Positions 45,384-55,944 of a DNA stretch of 64,000 bases are shown piece after piece; position 1 is the first letter of the stretch; every line of letters begins with the position of its first letter. The position numbers and the translations under genes are program-made. This DNA is from Saccopteryx bilineata (taxonomy: Eukaryota; Chordata; Mammalia; Chiroptera; Emballonuridae), in contig NC_089490.1 in the NCBI RefSeq assembly GCF_036850765.1, positions 105,766,574 to 105,830,573 on the forward strand. The letters run 5' to 3'. The notes beneath the pieces are model-generated. The model ran no database searches. It was not told where the DNA came from and saw nothing but the letters and a program-made list of their open reading frames with translations.

Positions 45384-47394
45384 AGGCAGGCTTCTGTTTC
45401 CCTCTCTTTAAAGTTCAAAATATCAAATCTCCTTTCTCCGCAGTTTTATCAGTCAACACTGTCCTCTATCTGATCAACATTTATCATGTAGCATGTATAA
45501 AAGACAACAACGTTTTTTTAGGATTTAATGGAAAGAAAGCAGCAACTCCACTTTTCCTTCATCCCTAATGTACAACGGAATCACAGACCATTACCACTGA
45601 CCATGACCACAGACTTTGGAGATGATCCAGTTTAACTTCCTAGTCCAAGAGGGAATCATCTCTTTAACTCTGTCTTATTTGTACTGACTGGGTGTCAGTC
45701 ACTATGCTGACCATTAGAGAGAGACAGAGATGAATAAAATTCAGCCTAGTGGGTACAGTGACTCAGGAGGTATTTGGATCTAGTGCTCAGAGCACAAGGG
45801 AGAAACAAGGATACTTCAGTTGAGAAATCAGGGCAGGCTTCTTGGAAGAGGTGGTAGTTTACCTGTTAGAACCTTATTCCTCACTGTATGTCTGGGCCAA
45901 TTCCTTATTGTGAGAATGCCAAAAAATGGATGCTAGGCATGGCTCATCATCCTTCCCCACCATGTGGGCCAACTCAACCCCTCTAGGACCCACCAGCATT
46001 TTAGAAATGACCTCTCCTTGGGCCCTGTGACTTCCCAGATTGCCTTCTGCATGTGCAGGCCTTTGTATAGGTAGAGTGTGGTCTCTGTCCTGGAAGGTGT
46101 GGGAACAGCTGGGTGGCTGGGAGCAAATCTCTTCCCCTCCCTGCCCTGTAAAACCAGGAGTTAAATGAGCCTGCCATTCTAGGCAAAGTGCTCACCTAGC
46201 CATGTTCCCTTGGTTAGGAGGTGGGGTAGGGGTTTGCAGCTCCCACCCCCAATTTCCTGTGGGGGAAATCACTGGAGAATGACTTTGTGCTGGAGCTTGT
46301 TCAGCTCCACAGCCTTTATCAAGCCACTCATTCACAAGTGAGTACAAATTGATGCAGTACAAACCAGCTACATAAATATTGTGCTGTAATTGATTGTCTT
46401 CTGTAATCAAAGGCAAGGCTGCTGACTTGGTTATTTTTCCCTACATTGTGACTGCTGGAGGAAACTGGGAGGAAGGGAATGGAGGTTATAGAGGTGGTTT
46501 CTGCTGAATGTATCTGTTTGCAAGATGTGTCTCTGATGCACTGAGAGGATCAGGCCCATTACAGTCTGATCCAATCAGTATCTGTCAAATGCCTATTATG
46601 GGAGTGAGAGGCACTGAAAGCCACATTGTCTTATTTCATCCAGTTATGGTAGTAACAATTTGATAACATGGCATAAAAGTTAGCTGGTCTTTACAATAAC
46701 ACATATTTTTCCTGGTATATATATTATTATTAGAATTCAAATAATCCTTTAACTTTTAAAAACACTGTAAATTTATAAGGAAAATAAAAGGACATGCCAG
46801 TGACTATTTCTGCTTCCAGGAAACACAAAGGGCAGAACAAGATCTTGGATTCTGGGTAGTAGTAGATAAGTTGTCTGTAGTAACTTAGTTTCTCCAGTTA
46901 GTACTGGATGGGTGAGCCTGTGATTGCCACACCATTTGCCCGAATCCACTTTATTGATTACTAAACAACTTCAATACATGGAATTGGGCGTTTTAAGTCA
47001 CGTCAGACAATACAAGAAAGCAAAACACCATTTTCCCATTTACCTTCCAATGATAAGGCAGGTTTGGCTTTCCTAGCAGTTCTTGGATTTGGGTGCCAGT
47101 GACCGCGGGGGAGCCAGAGTTTTAAAATCCACAACCCCCTTTTGCCCTGTTGAGGGGGTGGGTGTCAGAGACTCTGGGCAAATTCCTGGGAAAGCTCATC
47201 TGCCGCCTGACCCGTGCGGGTGGTGCCGTTTCCCTAACCTTGACCTGAAGTCAGCCTCTTTTAACCCCTTTCTTAAAACGTCGCTCAAGCTGGGCTATCG
47301 TTTGAAAGAAAAACGAAACCACCCCGTTCTGAGTTTCGGGAAAGGGCACTAGCTCTCTGGGGGCCAGGGGCAACATTCCGGCTACCTTGTCTGT
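45384..47394. other. Upstream flank of CHST11; no gene; L2 piece near 45680-45870
   Basis: An L2-like fragment lies near 45680-45870. The section 46290-46450 is non-repetitive and could hold regulatory sequence. From about 47060 GC content rises toward the promoter. Confidence 0.4.
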
Positions 47395-47796
47395 CCAGGG
47401 ATTTTAAATCATCGCGTAGCACCAGACCCCTACACGGTCCCGGTGCCCTATCGGTTCCCCGCCACTTTCCTTTACAAACGCCGGTACGAATGGGTGGCAG
47501 CACCGAGGCGATTCTATTCGTATTTTTTTCCTTCGGGTTTTGTCATGGAAACGCTGACACAACCTCCAGACGGCGGCCGGGCCGGCCAGGGACTGAGGGC
47601 TTTTGGGACCCTGCGGGAGCGTCGCGCGCACTCCGCACTCCCCGGGAAACAGCTGGACGCGACCAAGTCCCGGGTAGGGGCGGGGGGAGCGCGACGCTCC
47701 GCCCCTAAGCTCGGGCCCCTCCCTCCTCCCGGCTCTCCGCAGGCGCCCTCCCCTAGCCGGGGGATGCGAGTTGCATTTGGTAAAACCCAGCCCCGG

Positions 47797-47805
47797 AATA
47801 TATAG
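47797..47805 (+). promoter_or_regulatory. CHST11: TATA-like box of CHST11
   Basis: AATATATAG stands alone in very GC-rich sequence, about 440 bases before the ATG. A TATA box here predicts transcription starting around 47825-47835. That would give a 5' UTR of about 415 bases. No transcript evidence is available here. Confidence 0.5.
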
Positions 47806-47827
47806 ATCATTCGAGCGCAATGAAGTA

Positions 47828-48246
47828 GCCTTTGGAGAGGAGGAAGAGGGCCGGTCCGACAGCCACAGCGGCCAGCGCAGCGGCAGCGGCGGCAGCACCA
47901 CCATCACCGCTCGCACCCCAGCCGCCCGGCCGGCTCGAAGGCAGCGGCGGCCGCCGGCGGGAGCAAAGGCGGCGGCGGCGAAGCGAGGAGGAACAGCAGG
48001 AGGATCCAGAGCGCGCAGCCGGCGGATCCACGCATCTTGGCACTTCCAGAGCAACTCTAGCGTCTTCCACACCGCAGCCCGGGGCTAGGGGCTCCGAGAG
48101 CGGCTGCAGAACTAGCCCGATCCTCCTTCCGAACCCTCCCAGCTCTGCTCTGTGCCTCCTGGACTCCGCTCCGCGCTGCGGGGTCCCCGTTCTGCGCCCC
48201 GGGCGCGCCTCCCGGACACTCCGGTCCCCATTGGCAGGACAAAGCC
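47828..48246 (+). other. CHST11: CHST11 5' UTR (exon 1, predicted)
   Basis: A GC-rich leader with AGCGGCAGCGGCGGCAGCAC-type trinucleotide runs and no ATG from 47828 to the coding start. The only nearby upstream ATG, at 47820, is followed by AAG TAG. The start is inferred from the TATA-like box and is approximate. Confidence 0.6.
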
Positions 48247-48364
48247 ATGAAGCCAGCGCTGCTGGAAGTGATGAGGATGAACAGAATTTGCCGTATGGTG
48301 CTGGCCACTTGCTTGGGATCCTTTATCCTGGTCATCTTCTATTTCCAAAGTATGTTGCACCCAG
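48247..48364 (+). CDS. CHST11: CHST11 exon 1 coding part: carbohydrate sulfotransferase 11 (chondroitin 4-O-sulfotransferase 1), N-terminus
   Basis: CHST11 transfers sulfate from PAPS to position 4 of N-acetylgalactosamine in chondroitin and dermatan chains, in the Golgi. The exon encodes 39 complete residues plus one base. The protein begins [16 protein letters not shown] and continues with a hydrophobic stretch [17 protein letters not shown] at about residues 17-33. This is the short cytoplasmic tail and single membrane anchor of a type II Golgi enzyme. It agrees with the conserved mammalian CHST11 N-terminus as I know it. The ATG sits in GCCATGA context. The exon ends CACCCAG and is followed by the donor GTAGGG at 48365, leaving phase 1. 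In the known protein the next residue is V, consistent with G joined to TC. The PAPS-binding and catalytic regions are on later exons outside the window. The reading frame running on past 48364 is intron. Confidence 0.96.
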
Positions 48365-48370
48365 GTAGGG
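48365..48370 (+). promoter_or_regulatory. CHST11: Splice donor of CHST11 intron 1
   Basis: CCAG|GTAGGG matches a vertebrate 5' splice site and falls exactly where known CHST11 exon 1 ends. The intron runs to the end of the window with no acceptor and exon 2 recognised, consistent with a very long first intron. Confidence 0.92.
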
Positions 48371-48590
48371 GGCGCGTTAGCGTGGTTTTGTTGGATATTT
48401 TCTTCTCTCTCGTGCTCTCGCTCAGTCGCTCCGCCTGGTTTCTGCCTCTTTCATCCTTACCTCTTCTCCCTCGGCCACCTCGGGGCTCCTTGCTGCCCGG
48501 GTTTTCCCGGGTCACCGAGTCGGGATGGGGAGGGAGAGGGAAGATGTGCTTCTTCCTGGCTCCGGATGGAGGATGGGACCTGGAGGGGCG

Positions 48591-48593
<3 letters not shown>

Positions 48594-48631
<38 letters not shown>
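48594..48631. repeat. (TG)n dinucleotide tract in CHST11 intron 1
   Basis: About 18 uninterrupted TG units, 230 bases after the exon 1 donor and inside the CpG island. Alternating purine-pyrimidine sequence of this kind can adopt Z-DNA. Confidence 0.95.
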
Positions 48632-48634
<3 letters not shown>

Positions 48635-48731
48635 TCTTTGTGTCTTCTGTCTGTCAGTCTGCGAGGTAGCTGTGAAAGGTAGAGGTTGTGCGATGCTGCT
48701 GGGGTGAGTCGGTTTGAAGAGAGTGAAACTC

Positions 48732-48745
48732 TCCCCCCCCCCCCC
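48732..48745. repeat. Poly-C run
   Basis: About 13 consecutive C in the intron 1 CpG island. It may be length-uncertain in the assembly. Confidence 0.9.
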
Positions 48746-49520
48746 GGCCCAATCGGAGGATGAAAGAGGAGCGGGGAGCCGGCCGCCCTGCGCCCCCGCG
48801 CGTTGTCCCTTCCTGGGGGGGATGCCAGGGGCGAAGGGTGCGCGCTCCGGCGAGGTAGAGTGTGCCGGGAACTCTGGAGAGCCCGGGGCTCGGCTCCCAC
48901 GTGTCTAGGGCTCGGCACCGCGCTGAGCAGGTGTGGGGAGAGGTTTGGTCCCCGGCGCTGCCCCTCCACCAGGCTGGGGAAGGGGCCTGGCTCTGGCTCT
49001 TTTCCCCGGGAGTCCGGATCCGCATTGACCTTGAGGCTAGAGCCTTTGGCCCTGCTCCAGCCATCCCTTCCCCACACCCCCCAGCCGTCCTAGCCCCCAC
49101 TCTGAGCCAGGGAGCCCGGAGCTCCTGGGTCACGTCTTGGCCACTGCAGTTTTGTAGGAAACTTCGGCCGGGTTCTGGGCTGACCGTCAAGTCACATCGT
49201 CCCTTTCCTGGGCTCCATGCACTCGGAGACCTCCGGGCCGTGTGGGAGTAAGACCTCTCCTCTCAGATCCCGGTGGCTTAGACGCTTTCACGTCTGAAAT
49301 CTGAACTGGGCTCTCCCTTTCCAAGGGGCGCGAAGGAAAGTTTGGGATCCGGGATGGGACGGGCGCCCTGGTGCGCGGCAGCCAGGGGTTCACAGCTCGC
49401 CTCTGAAGCCCAACAGGTAGAAAGAACCTTCGGCGGAGGCTTCCGGGGTAACGTGATCTCCCCGCCCAGCCACGGGCGTCCCCCGCCCGCAGCAGGCCAG
49501 GCCTGGCTGCGTTGGCTCGG

Positions 49521-52500
49521 AAATCTTTTTTTTTTTTTTTTTTTTTACGCCTGTGGGTTGCCTTTCTCAGCCCAGTCGCAGTCATAATTTGCTTTTATAA
49601 TTTCAAGGAGAAGGGAGCTGGAACACGTTTCTTTCCAGGGAAACGGGCTTGCTGTGTTTTTTGTTTTGTTTTGTTTTTTGCCTTGCTCTTCTTTGCGTGT
49701 GTATCTAACACTTTGAACAGACCCGAACTCACCTCATCTGGGTTTGGGATGACGGCGGAGGAATAAGGCTGTTCTTTCCATCAAATATGCAGGCTGCTGC
49801 GAGATTCCTTGACAGCGCGTGTACAGAATGGCCCCTCTGCCCCACGAGGAGCCGTTGTCAGGCGGCTACGCTGCCAAGGATATGGTCTAACACCACCCCT
49901 TGTAACCTCAGGACATGCGAGCCAGCCTTGTAAAAGATGGCTTTTGTTTGCTGTAGGGTATTTTTAGTTTCCTGTCAGCAAACTACAGCAGGTTTGTCAC
50001 CTCACCCAAACCGGTGGTTGTGAAACTTCTTAAGGGAATTTAAAAATGGACCTCGCTTACATTCCGGCTGCCAGGTGGTGGTTGTAGCGGGCAGGACCAG
50101 ACAGACAGTGGCATCCTGGAGGCCAGGCCAGACTCCACCCCAGAGGGCTGGGGGACTGGGTGGTGTGCAAATACACTGATGCTCAAACAGTTTAAACAAA
50201 GAACTGAATGCTTTGGTCTAGACCCTGGAGATGTGTTTAGACCACTTAAAGTTTTGCCTGGACCCGAGTATGCCAGGTAATTCTCTGCAGAAATGCCTGG
50301 AAGAGGGGGAAGTGTCGGCCTCCAGCAAGAATGCACTTGGACTTTTCTGTGCATGTTAAGTTGTCCAGTGAAATACTAAGAGTGTGATTACCCATGGTTT
50401 CCATGCATCCTGGCCTTTTCTTTTCCTGGGTAAGAATTAGGAAGTACCTTTCTAGCCAGAGACACTGGGAAGAAATGTCCAACTTGTAATTGGCACTTTG
50501 CTAAAATTTCCAGCTCAAGGTAGAATATTAAGTCGACTGGAATGTGGCATTAGCCCTTTCCAGTCTGGTCTTTTGGGACCAGCGGGAGAACCTTTCCTAA
50601 GGCTGTGCATCATGATAACGATCCTCTGTCCTTGACTCTCTGCTCTCAGCCTTCGCTTCCCTTCCTGATTCCACTTCCTCCCAGGAAATGGCATTTGTTT
50701 ATTAGTCACATCTCTATGAATGTGTTCTCCTGATATTTTTTCTCCAGCCTATAGCAAGTGCTACTTTCAATACGTTCTATCGAATATAGAATCGTAAATA
50801 GCTCGATTGAAAGGTCTGCTTTATTTTGAATGACATCTGGTTCCACATAAATGCCACGTCAATGGTTATTATATGAACATAAAGTGTGCTTTGAAGTCCA
50901 TATTAAACATTTTCTTTTTTCCCCATTTTTTTTAAGCTACACTGTTGATGATGGCTGATGCGCTTTTTCCTTTGAGTTTCTTTGAAAGTTAGCCAATCTT
51001 TGCTTCATTGAAGGATTTAGGGTCATGATTTAAGGTGATGATCACTGATCCTTTCCCCTGGCTCTTCAGTTTTAGTCTCTCCAGATAACCCTGAGAGAGG
51101 CAGAAGGCACAGCATGGCACAGATTGTGTTGCTAAAAATTTGGAGCCCTCTGGCATGAGTTTCAAATGCCTAGATCTGAGAAAAATAGTATTCCAAATGA
51201 CATGGATTCATTGGTGGCTAGTGAATACCTGGTGTGTGAAGGAGGTGGGACAGAAAGGAAAAAGGAAACAACCAGGTGGTGGGGTCTTTCTTCTGATTCT
51301 CTTCTGGCATCCATTGTCTTTTGCACTTTTGTAATTCACAAACTTGAGTCGTGTGTACACTTGCGAGTTCAGCCTTGAATTTGTTTGGAGAGTTCAGCAG
51401 AAGAGGGCCTTGTCAGTCAGGAAGGCCGTTTTCTTTAGATCTTTGACACTGAATTAATGGTGTTTGCCAAGAATATCTTTTAGGGCAGGGACCAGGTTGT
51501 AGGCCGCATTTGAATCCTGCTGTTTTGCACAGTGCCCAACACACTGATGATTCTCAATAAAATATTTGCTGGATGAATGCATGGAGCAAGTAAGTAGCTA
51601 ACCTCTAGGAGACTGGCTTCTCTGGTGTTCAGGAAGGTTGTGTCAAGCCTTGCCAAACAGGCCTGGTCAGTAGTTGGGCTTTCTCTGGGTGGGTGGGTGG
51701 GGAATGCTTTCTTGACTTTCTGGTCTCTGAATTCCTCTGAGACATGGATTTGGTTTAAGCTCCTGTGGCACCAGATGGGTCTATTCCCCATGGCCTCTGT
51801 TTGTTGCCTGGGGGTGTGAGGACTCCAAGGCACTGCTCAGTGTCGGGGTACTGGGGAAGCCTGGCCTTGTTTAGCCAAGTGACCTGAAGAAACACATCCG
51901 CAGGACAGACAGTTTTTCTGGCGTGAACCGCTTGTTTAGTCAGTGAGAGTGAAACCACACGCTGGTCGTTTCTGTACCTGCTCGAGTCCCTCAGTGAACG
52001 CACCCTGTGAAGGTACATTCATACGTTAAAGCGTGTCTGTGAAGTGTCTGGGTGCCTTCCTCAGATAGCGGGGCTTGGATGGAGCTGAAGGCCCCCACGC
52101 TGCTTGTGTGCCCCGAAGAGGCAGCTCCTCTGCACCTCCCTTTGGTGTTGCTCCAGAGGGGAGGCCTGTGCTTTTGTTCCGAAGCTCCTGCCCCCAGAAG
52201 CTGGGGAAGAGAAAGCCTGTTGCCTTGTTCCCTTCCTCTCATTGCCAATTTCTTTTTCCTTTTGCAATATGTTTACTTTCACTGTCTCCTGGGATTTCTT
52301 TGCTTTGGTTGAATGTATTGAAAGGTTATACCCTTTATTTAAGGACTTCTTGGGTTACCCCTTTCTAGTTTCACTTGATTTCATTGAATGTAAAACACTT
52401 CTACACTATAATTTTAATCTAATTATAAACAATATGTGCTCATTTTATAAAATTTAGGAAGTACAGAATGGAAATAATCCTTTATTCCACCACCCAGAAG

Positions 52501-52776
52501 CAGCTGGTACTTTTTTCTATATATTATAGAATATATAAATCGAAAAAATAGTTGAGGTCACATCATGCATTTTGTACCCCATTTGATAATATGTATTTTA
52601 GAAAAATACATCATTATGGTGACTGTTAAGTTTAAAATTTGACCACAACCTTTTCAATTTATAGACTTGAATATACTTGTACCTCTGCTCCCCCTCCCAC
52701 CCTCTTTGCAAGATTTATCAGTCTGAGTGTGCTTACACATATTTAATTTTAAATTAAAGAAATGAGTTTTGGAGCC
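49521..52776. other. CHST11 intron 1, mostly non-repetitive; poly-T and L2 end
   Basis: A poly-T run of about 21 lies at 49526-49546. An L2/MIR-type 3' end is at about 51500-51580 (ACAGTGCCCAACACACTGAT, TCAATAAAATATTTGCTGGA). AT-rich old repeat-like sequence lies at 52380-52740. The rest is unique intron with no exon recognised. Confidence 0.5.
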
Positions 52777-52791
52777 GGAGGGGCTGTTCTT

Positions 52792-53171
52792 TTTTTTGTT
52801 TTTTTTTTGTATTTTTCTGAAGCTGGAAACGGGGAGAGACAGTCAGACAGACTCCCCCATGCTCCCGACCAGGATCCACCTGGCACGCCCACCAGGGGGT
52901 GATGCTCTGCCCCTCCAGGGTGTCGCTCCGTTGCGACCAGAGCCACTCCAGCGCCTGGGGCAGAGGCCAAGGAGCCATCCCCAGCGCCCGGGCCATCTTT
53001 GCTCCAATGGAGCCTTGGCTGCGGGAGGGGAAGAGAGAGACAGAGAGGAAGGAGGGGGGGAGGGGTGGAGAAGCAGATGGGCGCTTCTCCTGTGTGTCCT
53101 GGCCGGGAATCGAACCCGGGACTTCTACACACCAGGCCGATGCTCTACCACTGAGCCAACCGGCCAGGGCC
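52792..53171 (-). mobile_element. SINE type 1, full length, well preserved, perfect target-site duplication
   Basis: The minus strand starts GGCCCTGGCCGGTTGGCTCA and ends CAGCTTCAGAAAAATAC plus A-rich tail. GGAGGGGCTGTTCTT is duplicated at 52777-52791 and 53173-53187. It is antisense to CHST11. Confidence 0.95.
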
Positions 53172-53187
53172 TGGAGGGGCTGTTCTT

Positions 53188-53978
53188 ATGTTATCTATCT
53201 ACAACTTCCTTTGAAGAGGTGTCAGGAAGGTCTCAAATGTGAGACCGTCATGAGCCCTGAAGCAGCATTAAGTAACTGAAGGATAAGCCATTTTCAATAT
53301 GGGGTGACCCCCTGGCAGTTTAAGTGTCTGCACCTCAGTGGGGTGTTTTCATAGCTGCATTCAGATGCGACAGATACACTGGCAATTTCCTGTGACAGCT
53401 GTAGCCACTGTTGAGGAGTCCTCCTTCCATCTCCTGTAATAAAAGTGATCAGGCACCAGAGAAAGGGTGGGTGGAGGACTTCTTAGGGGCTTGCGTCCAG
53501 GGGAGCCATCCTCCAGCAGAGGCGGCTTCTGGTTGTATTTATCTGGTTGAAAAGTCATTTTGCTCAGGACCAGCTCTATTAGCACAGGCATTTAAAAACA
53601 GGAAATCAAAGGCACCACCCTTTCCCTTAAGTCCTTCGAAAGGACAGAGCTCTTCTTGATCTGGGGAGGGTAAGTGAAAAGGGCTCTCTTGAAAGTCATT
53701 GCCAGCAGGCCACTTCTAAGTTCAGATCCTAAGAAAAACTGGAAGTTGTTTTGCTGACTCATTTGCTCTCCACAGTTTTTCCTCTCTTGAATTTTGAGAC
53801 ATGAAGGGGGAGGCAGTTCTTCCTGTGAGGTTATTAATTTGATCTGTCTCTCAAACAATTCCTGGAATTTGTAATGTGATGCATCTTAGATCAAACAGGA
53901 TTGATCAAAATGTAAGAGCAGAGTTGCTCTTCCTTTCTGTCTTTTGGTCTCTGCTCTTCTGCTTTGTGCCAGATGTTG
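53188..53978. other. CHST11 intron 1, no element recognised
   Basis: Unique-looking intron sequence. No exon or named repeat seen. Confidence 0.45.
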
Positions 53979-54655
53979 TTCTAGGCCAGCGGTTCTCAAC
54001 CTGTGGGCCGCGACCCTGGCGGGGTCGCCTAAAGCCATCGGAAAATACATAATGCATATCAGGTATTTACATTCCGAATCATAACTGTAGCAAAATTACA
54101 GTTATGAAGTAGCCACCAAAATTATTTTTTGGTTTGGGGTCGCCGCAACATGAGGAACTGTATTGCAGGGTCACGGCATTAGAAAGATTGAGAACCACTG
54201 TTCTAGGCACTGGGGATACAACACAAATATTGATGCCTGCCCTCATGGAACTTACATTCTAGTATGGTAGCCAGACATTCAGCACAGACAGAAGTAAAAT
54301 GTGTGGCATGCCAGATTGTGCGAAGAGAGAAAAACAAAGCAGGGAAGGTGGATGAGAGGTGTGAGAGGCAGGGGTTGCAATTTCATAGAGGTAATTAGGG
54401 ACTGCCACTGGTAAAATGACCTTGGAGAGCAGAGACCTGAAGGAGGCGAGGGAGTAGCCACGTGTCTGTCCCAGGTAGAATGTTCCAGGCAGAGAGCAGC
54501 ACAGGTCTGGTCCCTGAGGTGGGAACCTGCATGGCCAGCAACTCTGAGTATTCAGAGCAGAGAGAGGGAGCAGTCAAAGATTATGAGCTGGAAAGAGATT
54601 GTGTGGACCTTAGCCTTGGCCTTAACTAAGGTTGGGATGGGAAACCATGCTGGGG
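53970..54655 (+). mobile_element. L2 fragment carrying a hAT insertion
   Basis: Around the SPIN copy the sequence reads GTGCCAGATGTTGTTCTAGG, then CACTGGGGATACAACACAAA, CCTCATGGAACTTACATTCT, GAGCAGAGACCTGAAGGAGG and GGCAGAGAGCAGCACAGGTC. This is the order of L2 3' sequence. Confidence 0.65.
53987..54200. mobile_element. SPIN-like non-autonomous hAT transposon with perfect 8-bp target duplication
   Basis: A 214-base element begins CAGCGGTTCTCAACCTGTGG and ends AAGATTGAGAACCACTG, giving short inverted ends typical of hAT elements. The interior CCATCGGAAAATACATAAT, AGCAAAATTACAGTTATGAA and CAACATGAGGAACTGTATT matches the non-autonomous SPIN family as I remember it. TTCTAGGC is present on both sides (53979-53986 and 54201-54208), the 8-base duplication made by hAT insertion. 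It has no coding capacity. SPIN families are known to be patchily distributed in tetrapods through horizontal transfer. Confidence 0.85.
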
Positions 54656-55104
54656 TTTGAGCAGGGGACACTGGCAGGAGGGGGTGTGGATGGGGTGGAA
54701 GCAATGAAGCCTCTTATTTTCACTTTTGTGTTTAGTGCACTTGATAAAGCAGTTGCCAAGTAAATTCCATTCCCCCTCTGCCAACCCTGCCCCAGATTAG
54801 ACCACCCTTATGTTCCATTTTTAAAGCTGTAATGTACAAATCAGAAAAAGGGATTTGAGAAAATGTTTAACTGAGTTTGTATGGGGAAATGGCATTCATG
54901 AATAAAAACAACTATAAATAGTCCCTGACTTGGGTAGACACTCAATAAAAACAGAGATTGAATGGATTGATGGTTTGGGAGTAGAAGAGCTGGGTCCTGG
55001 TGTGGGGTTCCCCCACTTCCTAATCCCATGGACAATAATTTTTTTATCGATTCTAAGACACTCATACTTTCACATTTTCATGCTTATGAAATTTGACTGT
55101 GTTG
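54656..55104. other. CHST11 intron 1, no element recognised
   Basis: No gene or nameable repeat. Confidence 0.45.
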
Positions 55105-55120
55105 TCCTTGATGGCATTTT

Positions 55121-55510
55121 TTTTCTTTTTCTTTTTTTAATAAAGTGAGAGGCAGGGAGGCAGAGAGACAGACTCCCGCATGCACCCTGACCAGGATTCA
55201 TCTGGTAAACCCCATGTTGGGCTGATGTTCTGCCTATCTGGGGTTGCTGCTCTGTTGCTTGGCAGCTAAGCTATTTTAGCTTCTGAGGAGGGGCCTTGGA
55301 GCCATCCTCAGTGGTCGGAGGCTACTTGCTTGTTCATTCGAACCATGGCTGCTGCAGGAGGGAGGGAGAGAGAGACAGAGAGAGAGAGAGAAAGGAGAGG
55401 GATGGGTGGAGAAGCAGATAGTCTCTTCTCCTGTGAGCCCTGACTGGGAATCAAACCCCGTACTTCCACACGCAGGGCTGACATTCTACTGCTGAGCCAA
55501 CTGGTCAGGG
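55121..55510 (-). mobile_element. SINE type 1
   Basis: The minus strand starts CCCTGACCAGTTGGCTCAGC, with a diverged body carrying GA-rich expansions. TCCTTGATGGCATTTT is duplicated at 55105-55120 and 55511-55526. Confidence 0.93.
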
Positions 55511-55555
55511 TCCTTGATGGCATTTTAGCACTGTGCTATCCTTTGATGGGCAGGC

Positions 55556-55556
<1 letters not shown>

Positions 55557-55627
<71 letters not shown>

Positions 55628-55629
55628 TT
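55557..55629. repeat. (CTTT)n microsatellite
   Basis: About 18 CTTT units forming the tail of the adjacent minus-strand SINE. Confidence 0.95.
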
Positions 55630-55944
55630 CAGAGACAGAGAGTGAGTCAGAGAGAGGGATAGACAGGGACAGACAGGAACTGAGAGAGATGAGAAGCACC
55701 AATCATCAGTTTTTTGTTGCGACACCTTAGTTGTTCATTGATTGCTTTCTCATATGTGCCTTGACCGCGGGCCTTCAGCAGACCGAGCAACCCCTTGCTG
55801 GAGCCAGCGACCTTGGGTCCAAGCTGGTGAGCTTTGCTCAGACCAGATGAGCCTGTGCTCAAGCTGGCGACCTCGGGGTCTCGAACCTGGGTCCTCCGCA
55901 TCCCAGTCTGATGCTCTATCCGCTGCACCACAGCCTGGTCAGGC
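55557..55944 (-). mobile_element. SINE type 2 with expanded (AAAG)n tail
   Basis: The minus strand begins GCCTGACCAGGCTGTGGTGC and runs through the B box GGTTCGAGACCCC to a GTCCCTGTCTATCCC tail and (AAAG)n. Confidence 0.92.

Larger units (their letters stand above)
47395..49520. promoter_or_regulatory. CHST11: CpG island spanning the CHST11 promoter and exon 1
   Basis: A sharp rise in G+C and CpG density begins near 47400 and fades by about 49520. Outside it, CpG is rare in this window. It surrounds the predicted start of transcription, the 5' UTR, the coding start and the first part of intron 1, as expected for a widely expressed vertebrate promoter. GGGGCGGGG-type GC boxes are visible near 47680. 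Confidence 0.85.

Noticed and set aside
47404..48072. 222-codon open frame on the minus strand across the CpG island
   Set aside because: GC-rich DNA has few stop codons. The translation is low-complexity (A, R, P, G rich), overlaps the CHST11 5' UTR and shows no known domain.
47832..48368. 178-codon + strand frame overlapping CHST11 exon 1
   Set aside because: It lacks an ATG start (TTG), is in a different frame from CHST11 and is built from GC-rich trinucleotide runs.
48247..48594. 115-codon frame starting at the CHST11 ATG
   Set aside because: Only the first 39 codons are exon. The rest reads through a clear splice donor into intron and the TG repeat.
52750..53170. tRNA genes suggested by A-box and B-box motifs here and in other SINE heads
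   Set aside because: These motifs lie in SINE heads with retroposon bodies, poly-A tails and target duplications. They do not form clean cloverleaf tRNAs.
52769..53279. 157- and 126-codon + strand frames
   Set aside because: They lie over a reverse-oriented SINE. Similar frames recur in every type 1 SINE copy (for example 12572, 22083, 36384, 40407).
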